Of a DNA stretch of 33,483 nt, positions 24,669 to 33,483 are shown in pieces. The notes beneath the pieces were generated by a model, which worked only from the letters and a program-made list of their open reading frames with translations, searched no databases and was not told the DNA's origin. Location of the stretch: contig NZWP01000009.1 of assembly GCA_002701645.1 (NCBI GenBank), positions 1 through 33,483 on the forward strand, in the 5' to 3' direction. The stretch's first letter is position 1; each line of letters begins with the position of its first letter. The translations under genes and the position numbers were made by a program. The DNA is from Fidelibacterota bacterium (GTDB lineage: Bacteria > Fidelibacterota > Marinisomatia > Marinisomatales > Marinisomataceae).

Positions 24669-26006
24669 ATGAGAAATTATTTATGGGCTATAATTGGTTT
24701 AAGTATTTTATTCTCCGCATCCCTTGATGCTCAATGTAGAAGAGGAGAACAGCTAAGAATTACAAATGATGTCGAAATTAAAGTAGTGGATTGTAGAGAA
24801 GCTACTAGATTGATTTATAATGATGGCTGGTATCCGTATTCTATTGAAGATGAAAGAGAGGACAGATGTCCTCAATTATCCAGTAGTTCTGCTGAATACT
24901 ACAGAAGTAGCAATTGGGAATTAAGTGCAAATGCTTATTCAGAAATGATGAACTTAAGATGTGATCAATGGGACCCAGACTGGGTCAATCCAAATGATGT
25001 TTATTTATATTGGGCGATTGCGTTAGAGTACCTAGGAAAATTTGATGAATCTGAAAAAGTTTTAGTAGAAGGTTTAGAAGAATTACCAGATAACACAGAC
25101 TTGATGAAAAGGTTGGCATATTCGTTTAAGAAACAAGGCAAAACTGATGAAATGATAATTGAGTATGAAAGGCTATTAGATTCTGATGTTAAAGATACAG
25201 ATACATTGCGAGATCTGGCATCTGCATATGGAGATCAAGGAAGAACAGATGAACAAGTATCAGTTCTAAAAAAGATTTTATCTTTTGATCCAAATAATTC
25301 TGCTATTCAATCTGAGTTAGCTAGGGTCTATGAAAATTCCGGAGAAGACCCTCTTGAAATTTTTAAAGCAAGATTTGAAGATAATCCAGAAAATGCTTCT
25401 TATGCTATAGAGTATGCGCAAAAATTGATGGATAATGGAGATGTTGATGAGGCTATCGATGCATTAGAGGGTACTTTAAGTTATAATGAAACTAATAATA
25501 TGGTTTATCTTACTTTGGGTAATGCATACAATGAAAATTCTGATTTTGATGAAGCTGTTGAAGTTTTAGAGGATTTATTTGATTTAGACCGTAATAATTA
25601 TAGAGTGGCAATAAAGATTTCTGAAAATCATATGGAATTAGATGAGTTTGATGAAGCTTATGAATGGGGATCAAAAGCATTGAGAATATCAAAGAATAAT
25701 GCTGAAGCCCTATCTCATATGGGTAATTTATATTATAAGGCTATGAATATATGTAGAGGTGACAAGTTTTCACGATCTGATAAGGTCGTTGCATCGTTAG
25801 CATATAATTATTTTGTTCAGGCAGCAAAAAAGGGTAATTCTAAATATTTTAAGCAAAAAAGATGGCTTGAAGAAAATGATGTTTTATTTGGGCATGCAGA
25901 TTGGTTTATGCTTGATAAAGATATTCAAGCTACCGGAAGAGTATCTCCAGCTGGCAGATGCTATGAGTGGGTGAGCGAGTCTCTTACAAAACAAAGCGAT
26001 TGGTAG
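24669..26006 (+). CDS. Secreted TPR-repeat protein
   Basis: This is a 445-residue protein with a signal peptide ending ...SLDAQ just before Cys22. A Cys-containing N-terminal region (with [14 protein letters not shown] and [10 protein letters not shown]) leads into about seven tetratricopeptide-like helical pairs from about residue 110 to 370. They carry the typical W/Y, G, A and P spacing, for example [17 protein letters not shown] and [18 protein letters not shown] arrays are protein-interaction scaffolds, here probably periplasmic and attached to the neighbouring lipoprotein/barrel group. The closest functional analogues in the family cannot be told from sequence. It ends four bases before glyA. 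Confidence 0.75.
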   Translation: MRNYLWAIIGLSILFSASLDAQCRRGEQLRITNDVEIKVVDCREATRLIYNDGWYPYSIEDEREDRCPQLSSSSAEYYRSSNWELSANAYSEMMNLRCDQWDPDWVNPNDVYLYWAIALEYLGKFDESEKVLVEGLEELPDNTDLMKRLAYSFKKQGKTDEMIIEYERLLDSDVKDTDTLRDLASAYGDQGRTDEQVSVLKKILSFDPNNSAIQSELARVYENSGEDPLEIFKARFEDNPENASYAIEYAQKLMDNGDVDEAIDALEGTLSYNETNNMVYLTLGNAYNENSDFDEAVEVLEDLFDLDRNNYRVAIKISENHMELDEFDEAYEWGSKALRISKNNAEALSHMGNLYYKAMNICRGDKFSRSDKVVASLAYNYFVQAAKKGNSKYFKQKRWLEENDVLFGHADWFMLDKDIQATGRVSPAGRCYEWVSESLTKQSDW

Positions 26007-26010
26007 ATTT

Positions 26011-27297
26011 ATGTCCCAATTGAAGAAAGAAGACAATGAAATTTTTAAAATCATTAATTCTGAATTTGATCGTCAAACAAATTTCCTTGAATTAATTGCT
26101 TCGGAAAATTTTACAAGCAAAGCAGTATTAGAAGCTACAGGTTCCGTTTTAACAAACAAATATGCAGAGGGCTATCCTGGAAAGAGATATCATGGTGGAT
26201 GTATCCATGTTGATGAAGCAGAAAATTTAGCCATTCATCGCGCTAAAGAGCTCTTTAAAGCTGAATATGCTAACGTACAACCACATTCAGGTTCTTCTGC
26301 GAATATGGGTGTGTTTTTGGCAATGCTCAACCCTGGAGACTGTATCATGGGTCTTGACTTAAGCCATGGAGGACATTTAACCCACGGATCTAAAGTAAGT
26401 TTTTCTGGAAAATTATACAATGCAGTAACATTCCACGTTAAGAAAGATGACTGTTTAATTGATTTTGATGATTTGCTAAAGAAAGCAAGAGAGCATAAGC
26501 CTAAAATAATAATTTGTGGAGCTAGTGCTTATCCAAGAACAGTGGAGTTCGAAAGATTCAGAGAAATTGCAGATGAGGTTGGAGCCTTCTTGCATGGAGA
26601 TATTTGTCATAACTCAGGTTTAATTGCGGCTGAAATGCATCCTTCGCCATTTCCGCACTGTCATGTCGTTTCTACCAGCACGCATAAAACACTCAGAGGC
26701 CCAAGAGGTGGGATTATCTTAATGGGAAAGGATTTTGAAAATCCATACGGTATTGTAGCGCCAAAATCAGGAAGAACAAAAATGATGTCTGAAATTTTAG
26801 ATAGTGCAGTAATGCCAGGAATCCAAGGAGGTCCATTGATGCATATTATTGCTGGGAAAGCAGTAGCATTTAAAGAAGCCTTATCTGCTGAATTCAAAGT
26901 ATATATAAAACAAGTTCTTGAAAATGCTCAATGTTTTGCAGAAGAGTTTACAAAAAGAGGATATAATCTTATATCAGGCGGTACAGATACACACTTAGTA
27001 TTATTAGACCTACAAAACAAATCTGTATCTGGAAAGCAAGCTGAACATGCTTTAGATGAAGCTGGTATTACGGTAAATAAAAATATGGTTCCTTTTGATC
27101 CTAAAAGTCCGTTTGTTACGAGCGGAATACGAGTGGGATCGCCAGCATTGACTACTAGAGGTATGAATACAGATGAAGTAAAGATTATAGTAGAGTTAAT
27201 TGATAGAGTTATTATGAATAGTGAAAATCAGTCTACTATTAGCTCCGTAAAATCAGAAGTACAAGAATTATGTAAATCATTTCCAGCTTATGATTAA
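26011..27297 (+). CDS. glyA: Serine hydroxymethyltransferase
   Basis: This is a 428-residue fold-type I PLP enzyme with the catalytic lysine Lys226 in [12 protein letters not shown] and family segments [40 protein letters not shown] and the C-terminal [12 protein letters not shown]. It interconverts serine and glycine with transfer of a one-carbon unit to tetrahydrofolate. It overlaps the next gene (a TRAP accessory lipoprotein) by 8 bases, an unusual pairing that may only reflect compact packing. Confidence 0.97.
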   Translation: MSQLKKEDNEIFKIINSEFDRQTNFLELIASENFTSKAVLEATGSVLTNKYAEGYPGKRYHGGCIHVDEAENLAIHRAKELFKAEYANVQPHSGSSANMGVFLAMLNPGDCIMGLDLSHGGHLTHGSKVSFSGKLYNAVTFHVKKDDCLIDFDDLLKKAREHKPKIIICGASAYPRTVEFERFREIADEVGAFLHGDICHNSGLIAAEMHPSPFPHCHVVSTSTHKTLRGPRGGIILMGKDFENPYGIVAPKSGRTKMMSEILDSAVMPGIQGGPLMHIIAGKAVAFKEALSAEFKVYIKQVLENAQCFAEEFTKRGYNLISGGTDTHLVLLDLQNKSVSGKQAEHALDEAGITVNKNMVPFDPKSPFVTSGIRVGSPALTTRGMNTDEVKIIVELIDRVIMNSENQSTISSVKSEVQELCKSFPAYD

Positions 27298-28147
27298 TAT
27301 TAAAAAAAGAAATATATACTTAGCTATTTTTATAGGTTTATTTTTTAATTCTTGCTCATCAAATCGAGATTTAATGTTCGGAGCTAGTATAGCAGAGTAT
27401 GCTATACCAATTTCATTCAAATCTCATGAAAAGAAGATTAAAAATGACGCATTCAATTCAGAAGTCTATTTAAATGCCTCTAAAAGTTTAACGCAATATT
27501 CTTATGGTATTCTCATGGAAAAGGCAGATAGGCTGATGTACGCAGATTACTATACAGCAAGAGAGTATTATAGTGAGTCATTAGATTTATTTCTAACCTC
27601 AAAAAACTATATGATACAAGCACTATCTTTAAGACATGTCGACTTTGAATCAAAGATGAAGACAAAAGCCGAAGTAGATTTTCATGTCGATGATGTTCCT
27701 TATCTATATTGGCTTAGCGGTTCGATGGCAGGATCAATACAGGCTAGTCAAGGAGATCCAGAATATCTAATTGATTTGAATAATATTAGATGGTTGCTTG
27801 AGAATGCCATTGCCATTGATCCAGATTGGGAGAAAGGATCGTTATATGCTGCAATGATGAGCGTATATCTCAATGATTTGAGTGGAGACAAAGACTCCGA
27901 AAGAAAAGCGTTGGAGTATTTTGAATTAGCTGATCGTGCAGCAAAGGGATATAATATTGGCATCTATGTTACATTAGCTGAAAGTTTTGCTGTTTCTAAG
28001 CAAGACAAAGCATATTTTTTAGAGTTAATTGATAAAGCTCTAACAATTGATATTAGTAAAGATAAAGATATGAAACAGGCGAATACACTATCTAAGTTAA
28101 GAGCATCATGGTTGTTAACTAGAGTTGATGACCTTTTTTATATGTAA
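27290..28147 (+). CDS. TRAP transporter TatT-like component (TPR lipoprotein)
   Basis: This is a 285-residue lipoprotein: hydrophobic leader then lipobox FFNSC. The mature part is all-helical with TPR-like repeats; the [16 protein letters not shown] segment and following [28 protein letters not shown] helices match the TatT family. TatT is the accessory component of the TatP-T TRAP system characterised in Treponema pallidum, where it is a lipoprotein that binds the solute-binding protein. The gene order TatT then DctP-like then DctQM supports the call strongly. It overlaps glyA by 8 bases and lies nine bases before the binding protein. Confidence 0.85.
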   Translation: MINIKKRNIYLAIFIGLFFNSCSSNRDLMFGASIAEYAIPISFKSHEKKIKNDAFNSEVYLNASKSLTQYSYGILMEKADRLMYADYYTAREYYSESLDLFLTSKNYMIQALSLRHVDFESKMKTKAEVDFHVDDVPYLYWLSGSMAGSIQASQGDPEYLIDLNNIRWLLENAIAIDPDWEKGSLYAAMMSVYLNDLSGDKDSERKALEYFELADRAAKGYNIGIYVTLAESFAVSKQDKAYFLELIDKALTIDISKDKDMKQANTLSKLRASWLLTRVDDLFYM

Positions 28148-28156
28148 ATTTATATA

Positions 28157-29134
28157 ATGAACTTCCTAAAAAATATTATTGTAGTAGTTTTTCTGTCTGG
28201 AATTTTACTATCAAAGCCAATTATTATTAAGCTTGCAACCGTAGCTCCCGAAGGAACAGAATATTATAATCTTCTTTTAGAAATGGGTCAAAGATGGCAA
28301 GAGGAAACAAATGGTCAGGTGCAACTACGTATTTATCCTAATGGCGTTGTAGGCGGAGAAATAGATACAATTCGTAAAATGCGTATCGGTCAAATTCAAG
28401 GATCTGCTATGTCTTCGATTGGTTTAGCTCGTTTAACAGATAGTATTCAAGCATTTACATTGCCTATGGGTTTTAAAGATTATGATGAAGTGGATAGAGT
28501 GAAAGAGGCTATGTTTGATGATATTGATAGTGAATTATCTGATAGTGGATTTAAGTTATTATTCTTAGTAGACATTGGGTGGGTATATTGGTTTTCTGCA
28601 GATGAAATTGCAGTACCTCAAGATTTAAAAGATGCAAAGATTTTTACATCAGCAGGTGACTATGTTACAGTAGAATTATTTAAAAAATTTGGGTTTAATG
28701 CTATACCTATGGCAGAAACTGATATTCTTGTAGGATTGCAAACTGGTATGATTAATGCAATGCAAACTGTACCTATTTTATCTGCCAGCTCTGGTTGGTC
28801 TGCATTAACGCCAAATATGCTAGATTTAAAGTGGGCCACTTTTATCGGCGCTGTAATAATTAACGATGAAGTTTGGTCAAGAATAAAACCTGAGCATCAG
28901 AAAGCGATGATGGCTGTAGCAGAAGATATTGGAAAAAAGTATCAAAAAAATGGAAGAGAAATGGAAGTTAAGGCCATTGATGCAATGCAGGAATATGGTA
29001 TGAAAATTAAAACTCCAACCGATCAAGAATTGGAAGTTTGGGAGTCCTTTAAAAAGGAAATAACTCCAGACGTCATTGATACTTTTTTATCTCAGGAAAT
29101 TTATAATAAAGTTACTTCAGCCATTGATGAATAA
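28157..29134 (+). CDS. TRAP transporter substrate-binding protein (DctP/TatP-like)
   Basis: This is a 325-residue periplasmic binding protein with a signal peptide (about residues 1-20, ILLSKP). Family segments are IIIKLATVAPEGTEYYN, GQVQLRIYPNGVVGGE, IDTIRKMRIGQIQG and LVGLQTGMINAMQTVP. In most DctP proteins an Arg in the K-x-R-V/T motif binds the substrate carboxylate. The matching position here is Phe163 (AKIFTSAG). That suggests the ligand is not a simple carboxylate, as proposed for TatP, whose pocket is hydrophobic. It is encoded between TatT and the fused membrane subunit and hands its ligand to that subunit using a sodium gradient. Confidence 0.9.
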   Translation: MNFLKNIIVVVFLSGILLSKPIIIKLATVAPEGTEYYNLLLEMGQRWQEETNGQVQLRIYPNGVVGGEIDTIRKMRIGQIQGSAMSSIGLARLTDSIQAFTLPMGFKDYDEVDRVKEAMFDDIDSELSDSGFKLLFLVDIGWVYWFSADEIAVPQDLKDAKIFTSAGDYVTVELFKKFGFNAIPMAETDILVGLQTGMINAMQTVPILSASSGWSALTPNMLDLKWATFIGAVIINDEVWSRIKPEHQKAMMAVAEDIGKKYQKNGREMEVKAIDAMQEYGMKIKTPTDQELEVWESFKKEITPDVIDTFLSQEIYNKVTSAIDE

Positions 29135-30926
29135 TAGCTTACTTAGTAAAGCAGAGAATTTTCTTTGTTATGTATGTTTTGCTATTATTGTTTCTTTTCC
29201 TGTTTTTCAGATTTTATCTAGATTTATAGATTTATTTTCGATTCCTGCTTCTCAGGAAATTGTTCAACATATGACTCTGTGGATTGCTTTTATTGGGGCA
29301 GTATTAGCTGCAAGATCTAATAGACTGTTAGCGGTTGTTAGAGAGCCAGTATTTAAACAGTCTTCTGAATTCAATATCGGTCATTTTTTAGTTCACTCTG
29401 TTTCAGTTGGAATAGTTTTTCTGCTTGCAGTCTCTTATTTAAAAATGATACAGATCGGGATAGAATATCCAGAATTTATTGCTCCATTTATAACAGTATG
29501 GTTTGCTCAAAGTATTATTCCAGCCGGATTATTGTTAATCTGGTATCATATGATAATGACAAGTAGCAGTAGATTAAACTATCGTCTCTTGTTAGTCTTT
29601 TTTTCTTTTTTGATTACTATAATTCTTTATTATTGGCAATTTCCATTTTCTAATGAAATTCTTTTAACACTTAAAGTTTTGGCTACCATTACATTGGTAG
29701 CATTTGGTTTACCTATTTTTGTTGTTTTAGCTGCTCTTTCAATACTTTTCTTTTTATCAGAGCCTACTGATTGGGCTACAAACTTTGATTTAATGTCGAC
29801 TATTAGTGATAGTGCATATCGAATTGTAGTTTCTCCTACATTAGCAGCTATTCCTATTTTTACATTAGCTGGATATATACTTGCTGAAAGTAATATTTCT
29901 AAGCGACTTCTCAGTTTTTTTAAAGCATCGTTGGGATGGCTTCCTGGTTCTACGGTATTAATTGTGGTTTTGTTGTGCGCTTTTTTTACAGCGCTTACGG
30001 GTGGGTCTGGTGTGACAATTTTAGCTTTAGGAGCCATTCTATACCCTATATTAATTGAGGATGGCTATTCTGAAATTTTTTCTTTGGGATTAATTACAAC
30101 CGCCGGATCGCTTGGATTGTTATTTCCACCAAGTTTGCCTGCAATTATTTACTCTGTTACAGCTGGTATCAATCCGATTGAATTATTTAAAAGCGGTCTT
30201 ATTCCTGGTCTATTTTTATTATTTATTATTGTTTGTTATGGGATATACCATAAGCCAAAGAATCAAAAAAAGGTTCAATTTAATATTCAAGATTTAAAAC
30301 AATCTTTTCTTAATGCAAAATGGGAGATAGCTATCCCAATATTCATTATTTATGGCTTATTTAGCGGATTAGCAACTTTAGTTGAATGTGCAGCTTTATT
30401 AGTATGGTATGTATTGTTTGTTGAGGTATGTATATATAAAGATATAGAATTTAAAGATATCCCTAAGATTGTTATTGATTGTGCTACATTGGTAGGAGGG
30501 GTATTAATTATTCTTGGTTTTGCTATGGGATTTACCGGTTATCTTGTAGATGCTCAAATTCCTTTAAAGATTTTACAATTTGTCAAAACATCTATTGATT
30601 CTCCTATAGTATTTCTATTGGCTTTAAATATTTTATTACTCATTGCTGGATGTATTATGGATATTTTTTCAGCTATTATTGTTATAGTTCCTCTAATTGC
30701 TCCTCTAGCAATATATTTTGGTATCGATCCAATACATCTAGGAATCATTTTTATTGCTAATCTAGAGCTAGGTTATATTACGCCTCCGGTAGGTATGAAT
30801 CTCTTTCTAGCTTCATATCGTTTTAAAAAAGATATGCCAACGATTTATACAGCCACAATGCCTTATTTTTTTATAAGGTTAATAGGAGTCTTAATTATAA
30901 CATATATTCCTTTGTTCTTTTACTGA
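29127..30926 (+). CDS. TRAP transporter fused DctQ-DctM membrane subunit
   Basis: About 599 residues from the ATG at 29127. The in-frame ATG at 29076 lies inside the binding-protein gene and is less likely, because the shorter start gives an 8-base overlap like others in this window. The first ~170 residues hold four hydrophobic helices of the DctQ type (QIVQHMTLWIAFIGAVLAAR-like region). The rest is the large DctM transporter domain, with GGSGVTILALGAI, GSLGLLFPPSLPAIIYSVTAG and a C-terminal ELGYITPPVGMNLF motif. The fusion of small and large subunits is found in many TRAP systems. It drives sodium-coupled uptake of the ligand delivered by the binding protein. Confidence 0.93.
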   Translation: MNNSLLSKAENFLCYVCFAIIVSFPVFQILSRFIDLFSIPASQEIVQHMTLWIAFIGAVLAARSNRLLAVVREPVFKQSSEFNIGHFLVHSVSVGIVFLLAVSYLKMIQIGIEYPEFIAPFITVWFAQSIIPAGLLLIWYHMIMTSSSRLNYRLLLVFFSFLITIILYYWQFPFSNEILLTLKVLATITLVAFGLPIFVVLAALSILFFLSEPTDWATNFDLMSTISDSAYRIVVSPTLAAIPIFTLAGYILAESNISKRLLSFFKASLGWLPGSTVLIVVLLCAFFTALTGGSGVTILALGAILYPILIEDGYSEIFSLGLITTAGSLGLLFPPSLPAIIYSVTAGINPIELFKSGLIPGLFLLFIIVCYGIYHKPKNQKKVQFNIQDLKQSFLNAKWEIAIPIFIIYGLFSGLATLVECAALLVWYVLFVEVCIYKDIEFKDIPKIVIDCATLVGGVLIILGFAMGFTGYLVDAQIPLKILQFVKTSIDSPIVFLLALNILLLIAGCIMDIFSAIIVIVPLIAPLAIYFGIDPIHLGIIFIANLELGYITPPVGMNLFLASYRFKKDMPTIYTATMPYFFIRLIGVLIITYIPLFFY

Positions 30927-30948
30927 TTTTTATTTATCTTTGTCTATC

Positions 30949-31884
30949 ATGAAATATAAAAATTTAATTACAACCGTTATCTTACTATCACAACTTGTTA
31001 TGGCTCAAGGCCAAGCAGGATCATTATTTTTATCCATAAATCCAGGTGCGAGAGCTAATGGTATGGGAGAGGCACAAATTGGAGTGGCAAATGATGCTTA
31101 TGCAACATATTATAATCCAGCTGGTTTAGCTAATCTTTCTAATACTCAAGCTTCTTTTATGCATACCAGTTATCTTCCAAATCTAGTAGATGATATGGCA
31201 TATGACTTTATTACGTTTGCTACACCGTTTAAGGAAGATGGAGCAATTGGCGGTCATTTTACTTATTTAAACCTTGGAGATCAGATTAGTACAGATGAGA
31301 ATGGAGCTGAGTTAGGTTCATTTTCTAGCTATATGTATGCATTAAATGTATCTTATGCTAAAAAAATTGATGAAGATTCATCTTGGGGTGTAAATGGAAA
31401 ATATTTCTATCAAGAACTTGCTGTTATAAGTAGTCTTGATGCTGCTAGTGGTAGCGTTGCTTTTGATGTTGGTTATTTTAAACATAATGCAATGAACAAT
31501 CCTAATTTAACAATGGGTGCTGTATTAACAAATGTAGGTCCAGGTGTTAGTTTCGGAGACGGAGAAGAAGATCCACTACCTACTAAGCTTGGCTTCGGTC
31601 TAGGTTATCTAACTCTTGAAGATAAAATGAACGTAGCATTTGATTTAAATTATGAAATAAATGATCAATCAATGGTTACTAACATTGGAGTAGAATATTT
31701 TCTTGTAGAAGATTTTGCATTAAGAGCAGGCATTATAAATGATCCATCTGGTGATTTAAGCTACACAACTCTTGGTTTAGGTGCTCGTTTAGATTCATTT
31801 GGATTTGATGTAAGTTATGTCATGGGCGGAGAGCTTGATCCACATTCAAATATGGTGAGATTCTCTTTAAGTGGTTCTTTCTAA
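30949..31884 (+). CDS. PorV/PorQ family outer-membrane protein
   Basis: This is a 311-residue protein with a signal peptide ending ...LVMAQ. The mature N-terminus has the family signature GARANGMGEAQIGVANDAYATYYNPAGLANL (seen as GMGEAxxGVANDAxATYYNPAGLA). The rest consists of amphipathic barrel strands, ending at ...VRFSLSGSF with the terminal Phe typical of outer-membrane barrels. PorV carries cargo in type IX secretion, but many family members in Marinimicrobia and related phyla are uncharacterised. No other T9SS gene lies in the window. I start at ATG 30949, not the TTG nine bases upstream. Confidence 0.82.
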   Translation: MKYKNLITTVILLSQLVMAQGQAGSLFLSINPGARANGMGEAQIGVANDAYATYYNPAGLANLSNTQASFMHTSYLPNLVDDMAYDFITFATPFKEDGAIGGHFTYLNLGDQISTDENGAELGSFSSYMYALNVSYAKKIDEDSSWGVNGKYFYQELAVISSLDAASGSVAFDVGYFKHNAMNNPNLTMGAVLTNVGPGVSFGDGEEDPLPTKLGFGLGYLTLEDKMNVAFDLNYEINDQSMVTNIGVEYFLVEDFALRAGIINDPSGDLSYTTLGLGARLDSFGFDVSYVMGGELDPHSNMVRFSLSGSF

Positions 31885-31915
31885 CTCTGAATCAAGATAT
31901 CAAATAATACCTAAT

Positions 31916-32659
31916 ATGAAACTCATATTTTTTTCAATTATTTTTTTTATAGCCGGTTGTGGCTGGGCAAATCCTTTCGACGATAATATTCCTTATAAAA
32001 CCAGATTTGAAGATGGATTGGTATTTTTTGAAGATGAGAAGTACGCAAAAGCAGCACAACAATTTGATATTATTGTTGATAGAGGTTCTCATACTGATTT
32101 AGGAGATGATGCGTTATTCTTTTTAGCGGAGTCTTATTTTCTCGATGAAGATTATGAGCTAGCTTTAACTGAATATGAGAAGTTGGTATCAAGAATGGGA
32201 TTCAGTCCTTATATCGAGAAAACCCGATGGAGAATATGTGAAACTTTAATGGCATTATCTCCAAACTATTATCACGATCAAGAATCTAGTAGGAAGGCTA
32301 TAATCGAGATACAACAGTTCTTGGATGACTATCCTTCATCTAACCATTCTGTGGGTGCTGATAACCTTATTAAAGAGCTTAGATTAAGGTTAGCTCAAAA
32401 GAACATGCAAACAGGAGAGCTGTACTTTAAGTTGAAAGCTTACGATTCAGCAATTGTTGCTTATAAAATTGTGATTAAAGACTATTATGATACAACATAT
32501 TATAGAGATGCAAATCTAGAGGTAATACGTTGCTTGGTTCTTTTGGATAAAAATGAAGAGGCTGAAGAGTTTTTAGACAGCTTAAATAAAAGCGATGAAT
32601 CACTAGTTAATGATAGTTTTAAAAAAATAGCTTCGGACATCTTAAATAACAACTCTTAA
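31916..32659 (+). CDS. bamD: Outer-membrane protein assembly factor BamD-like lipoprotein
   Basis: This is a 247-residue lipoprotein: the signal ends in a lipobox (FFIAGC). It is followed by TPR-like helical repeats of the BamD/YfiO type (YKTRFEDGLVFFEDEKYAKAAQQF, then ALFFLAESYFLDEDYELALTEY; later GADNLIKELRLRLAQKNM). BamD is the essential lipoprotein partner of BamA in barrel insertion. I start at the ATG at 31916 because the earlier in-frame ATG at 31871 lies inside the PorV/PorQ gene and would bury the lipobox. Encoded right after an outer-membrane barrel protein. Confidence 0.85.
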   Translation: MKLIFFSIIFFIAGCGWANPFDDNIPYKTRFEDGLVFFEDEKYAKAAQQFDIIVDRGSHTDLGDDALFFLAESYFLDEDYELALTEYEKLVSRMGFSPYIEKTRWRICETLMALSPNYYHDQESSRKAIIEIQQFLDDYPSSNHSVGADNLIKELRLRLAQKNMQTGELYFKLKAYDSAIVAYKIVIKDYYDTTYYRDANLEVIRCLVLLDKNEEAEEFLDSLNKSDESLVNDSFKKIASDILNNNS

Positions 32660-32671
32660 GGTAGGTAGACT

Positions 32672-33253
32672 ATGAAAACCTGTATATTTGGCGGCACTTT
32701 TGATCCTCCTCATATTGGCCATCTGCTAATCGCCCAGACTATTATTGAATCTGAAAATTTTGAAAGATTGATATTTGTACCTGCAAACATTTCACCTGCA
32801 AAGAAGGGTAAAATTATATCCTCATCAAAGAAAAGGTTAGATATGTTGAATATGGCACTTACTAGTAATGAAAATTTTGAAATATCTGATTTTGAAATCA
32901 GTAAAGGCGATGTTAGTTATACTATTGATACTATTGTTGAGTTTGCTAATACTCTTAATCTAGATAAGAAAGATTTATATTTTTTAATGGGGAGTGATAC
33001 TTTGGGAGAGTTCCATAATTGGAAAGATCCTAAAAAAATCATGAGTCTATGTAATATTATTGTTGCGATTAGACCAGGATTTATTCCTAGCGATATACCT
33101 CAATGGATATTAGATGAAGTGCATTTTGCCAACATTCCTCAATTTGAAATTTCCTCTACAAATATAAGAGCACGTTGGAGAGATGGAAAAACAATCAGAT
33201 ATATGGTACCAAAGGAAGTATGGGAATATATCAATAAGAATGGATTGTACTAA
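32672..33253 (+). CDS. nadD: Nicotinate-nucleotide adenylyltransferase
   Basis: This is 193 residues, typical for NadD. The nucleotidyltransferase motif GGTFDPPHIGH is at residues 7-17 and the second motif SSTNIRAR precedes the C-terminus. FLMGSDTLGEFHNWKDP matches the family's middle signature. It forms deamido-NAD from nicotinate mononucleotide and ATP in NAD synthesis. AGGTAGG precedes the ATG. The TAA overlaps the ATG of the next gene by one base. Confidence 0.95.
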   Translation: MKTCIFGGTFDPPHIGHLLIAQTIIESENFERLIFVPANISPAKKGKIISSSKKRLDMLNMALTSNENFEISDFEISKGDVSYTIDTIVEFANTLNLDKKDLYFLMGSDTLGEFHNWKDPKKIMSLCNIIVAIRPGFIPSDIPQWILDEVHFANIPQFEISSTNIRARWRDGKTIRYMVPKEVWEYINKNGLY

Positions 33254-33483
33254 TGTTGTCTAGCATCTTGTTTCTTATAATAGGATCTATAGGTTTATTC
33301 TATGGTTCAGAGTGGTTAATAGATGGTGCAAAAGATATCGCAAAGAAATTCAAAATTTCTGATCTTGTAATTGGATTAACAATTGTTTCTATAGGAACAT
33401 CATTTCCCGAACTAGTAGTTGGTATTATTTCTTCTCTAGAGGGACATAATGACTTTGTTATTGGTAATGTATTAGGGTCAAAC
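33253..33483 (+). CDS. Calcium/sodium antiporter (CaCA family), N-terminal part
   Basis: The first 77 codons of a gene that runs off the right edge; its ATG overlaps the nadD stop (TAATG). The visible part has a first membrane helix, FYGSEWLIDGAKDIAKKF, then the alpha-1 repeat of the CaCA superfamily with GTSFPELVVGI and GNVLGSN, which forms half of the ion-binding site. This matches bacterial YrbG-type exchangers that extrude Ca2+ in exchange for Na+ or H+. Ion specificity cannot be decided from this part. Confidence 0.9.
   Translation, partial: MLSSILFLIIGSIGLFYGSEWLIDGAKDIAKKFKISDLVIGLTIVSIGTSFPELVVGIISSLEGHNDFVIGNVLGSN

Noticed and set aside
29630-30037. 135-codon - strand frame opposite the TRAP membrane subunit
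   Set aside because: It is antisense to conserved DctM motifs and has no recognisable domain.
1-33483. CRISPR array, complete insertion sequence or toxin-antitoxin pair
   Set aside because: I saw no regularly spaced repeats, no transposase frame with inverted ends and no recognisable toxin-antitoxin pair. The recombinase fragment at tRNA-Gly is the only mobile-element trace.

Overview
The window is a 33.5 kb, AT-rich, gene-dense bacterial chromosome segment with Gram-negative traits. It has many secreted proteins and lipoproteins, a BamD homologue, PorV/PorQ-type and other barrel-like outer-membrane proteins, and a GWxTD-domain protein. Signal peptides commonly end in ...AQ or ...SQ, and neither tRNA gene encodes its 3' CCA. 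This combination fits the FCB group, and Candidatus Marinimicrobia (SAR406) is my best guess. That assignment is an inference from style and gene content, not from a marker-gene comparison. Almost everything lies on the + strand in tightly packed, often overlapping genes. Many starts have weak or no Shine-Dalgarno sequence, and several are TTG or GTG.

Layout. (1) 1-3624: the 3' end of an unknown gene, a shared hairpin terminator, a convergent small Kazal-like lipoprotein, tRNA-Ala(GGC), a membrane-anchored SnoaL/NTF2-like protein, a secreted PHP-domain phosphoesterase and an anchored cyclophilin. (2) 3635-8025: a patatin-like protein on the - strand, divergent from an operon of a lipoprotein M3 oligopeptidase, a PepSY membrane protein and a UshA-like protein with an eroded metal site. 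(3) 8051-8756: tRNA-Gly(GCC), abutted by a tyrosine-recombinase fragment that lacks its catalytic domain; this is the only trace of a mobile element. (4) 8757-11812: smpB-tyrS, then trxA-trxB. (5) 11846-15412: a coupled trio of an ABC-type ATPase without a permease, a secreted propeller-like protein and a GWxTD protein. (6) 15419-21293: an RNase HI, then the elongasome operon mreB-mreC-mreD-mrdA-rodA. (7) 21353-26006: an N-terminal-only, degenerate glycogen-synthase-like protein, a lipoprotein, a barrel-like protein and a TPR protein. (8) 26011-30926: glyA, then a TRAP transporter with a TatT component and a fused DctQM. (9) 30949-33483: a PorV/PorQ-like protein, BamD, NadD and the start of a CaCA-family antiporter.

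How it fits together. The dominant theme is envelope biology: cell-wall elongation (Mre/PBP2/RodA), outer-membrane assembly (BamD), a TRAP importer and several secreted proteins. Housekeeping functions (SmpB, TyrRS, thioredoxin system, SHMT, NadD) are interleaved. I see no phage, defence island, CRISPR array or complete insertion sequence. The most interesting unexplained items are the ATPase/propeller/GWxTD module, the TRAP operon whose binding protein lacks the usual carboxylate-binding arginine, the degenerate GT5 remnant after rodA, and the half-integrase at tRNA-Gly. Several of these are enzyme-like proteins with eroded active sites.
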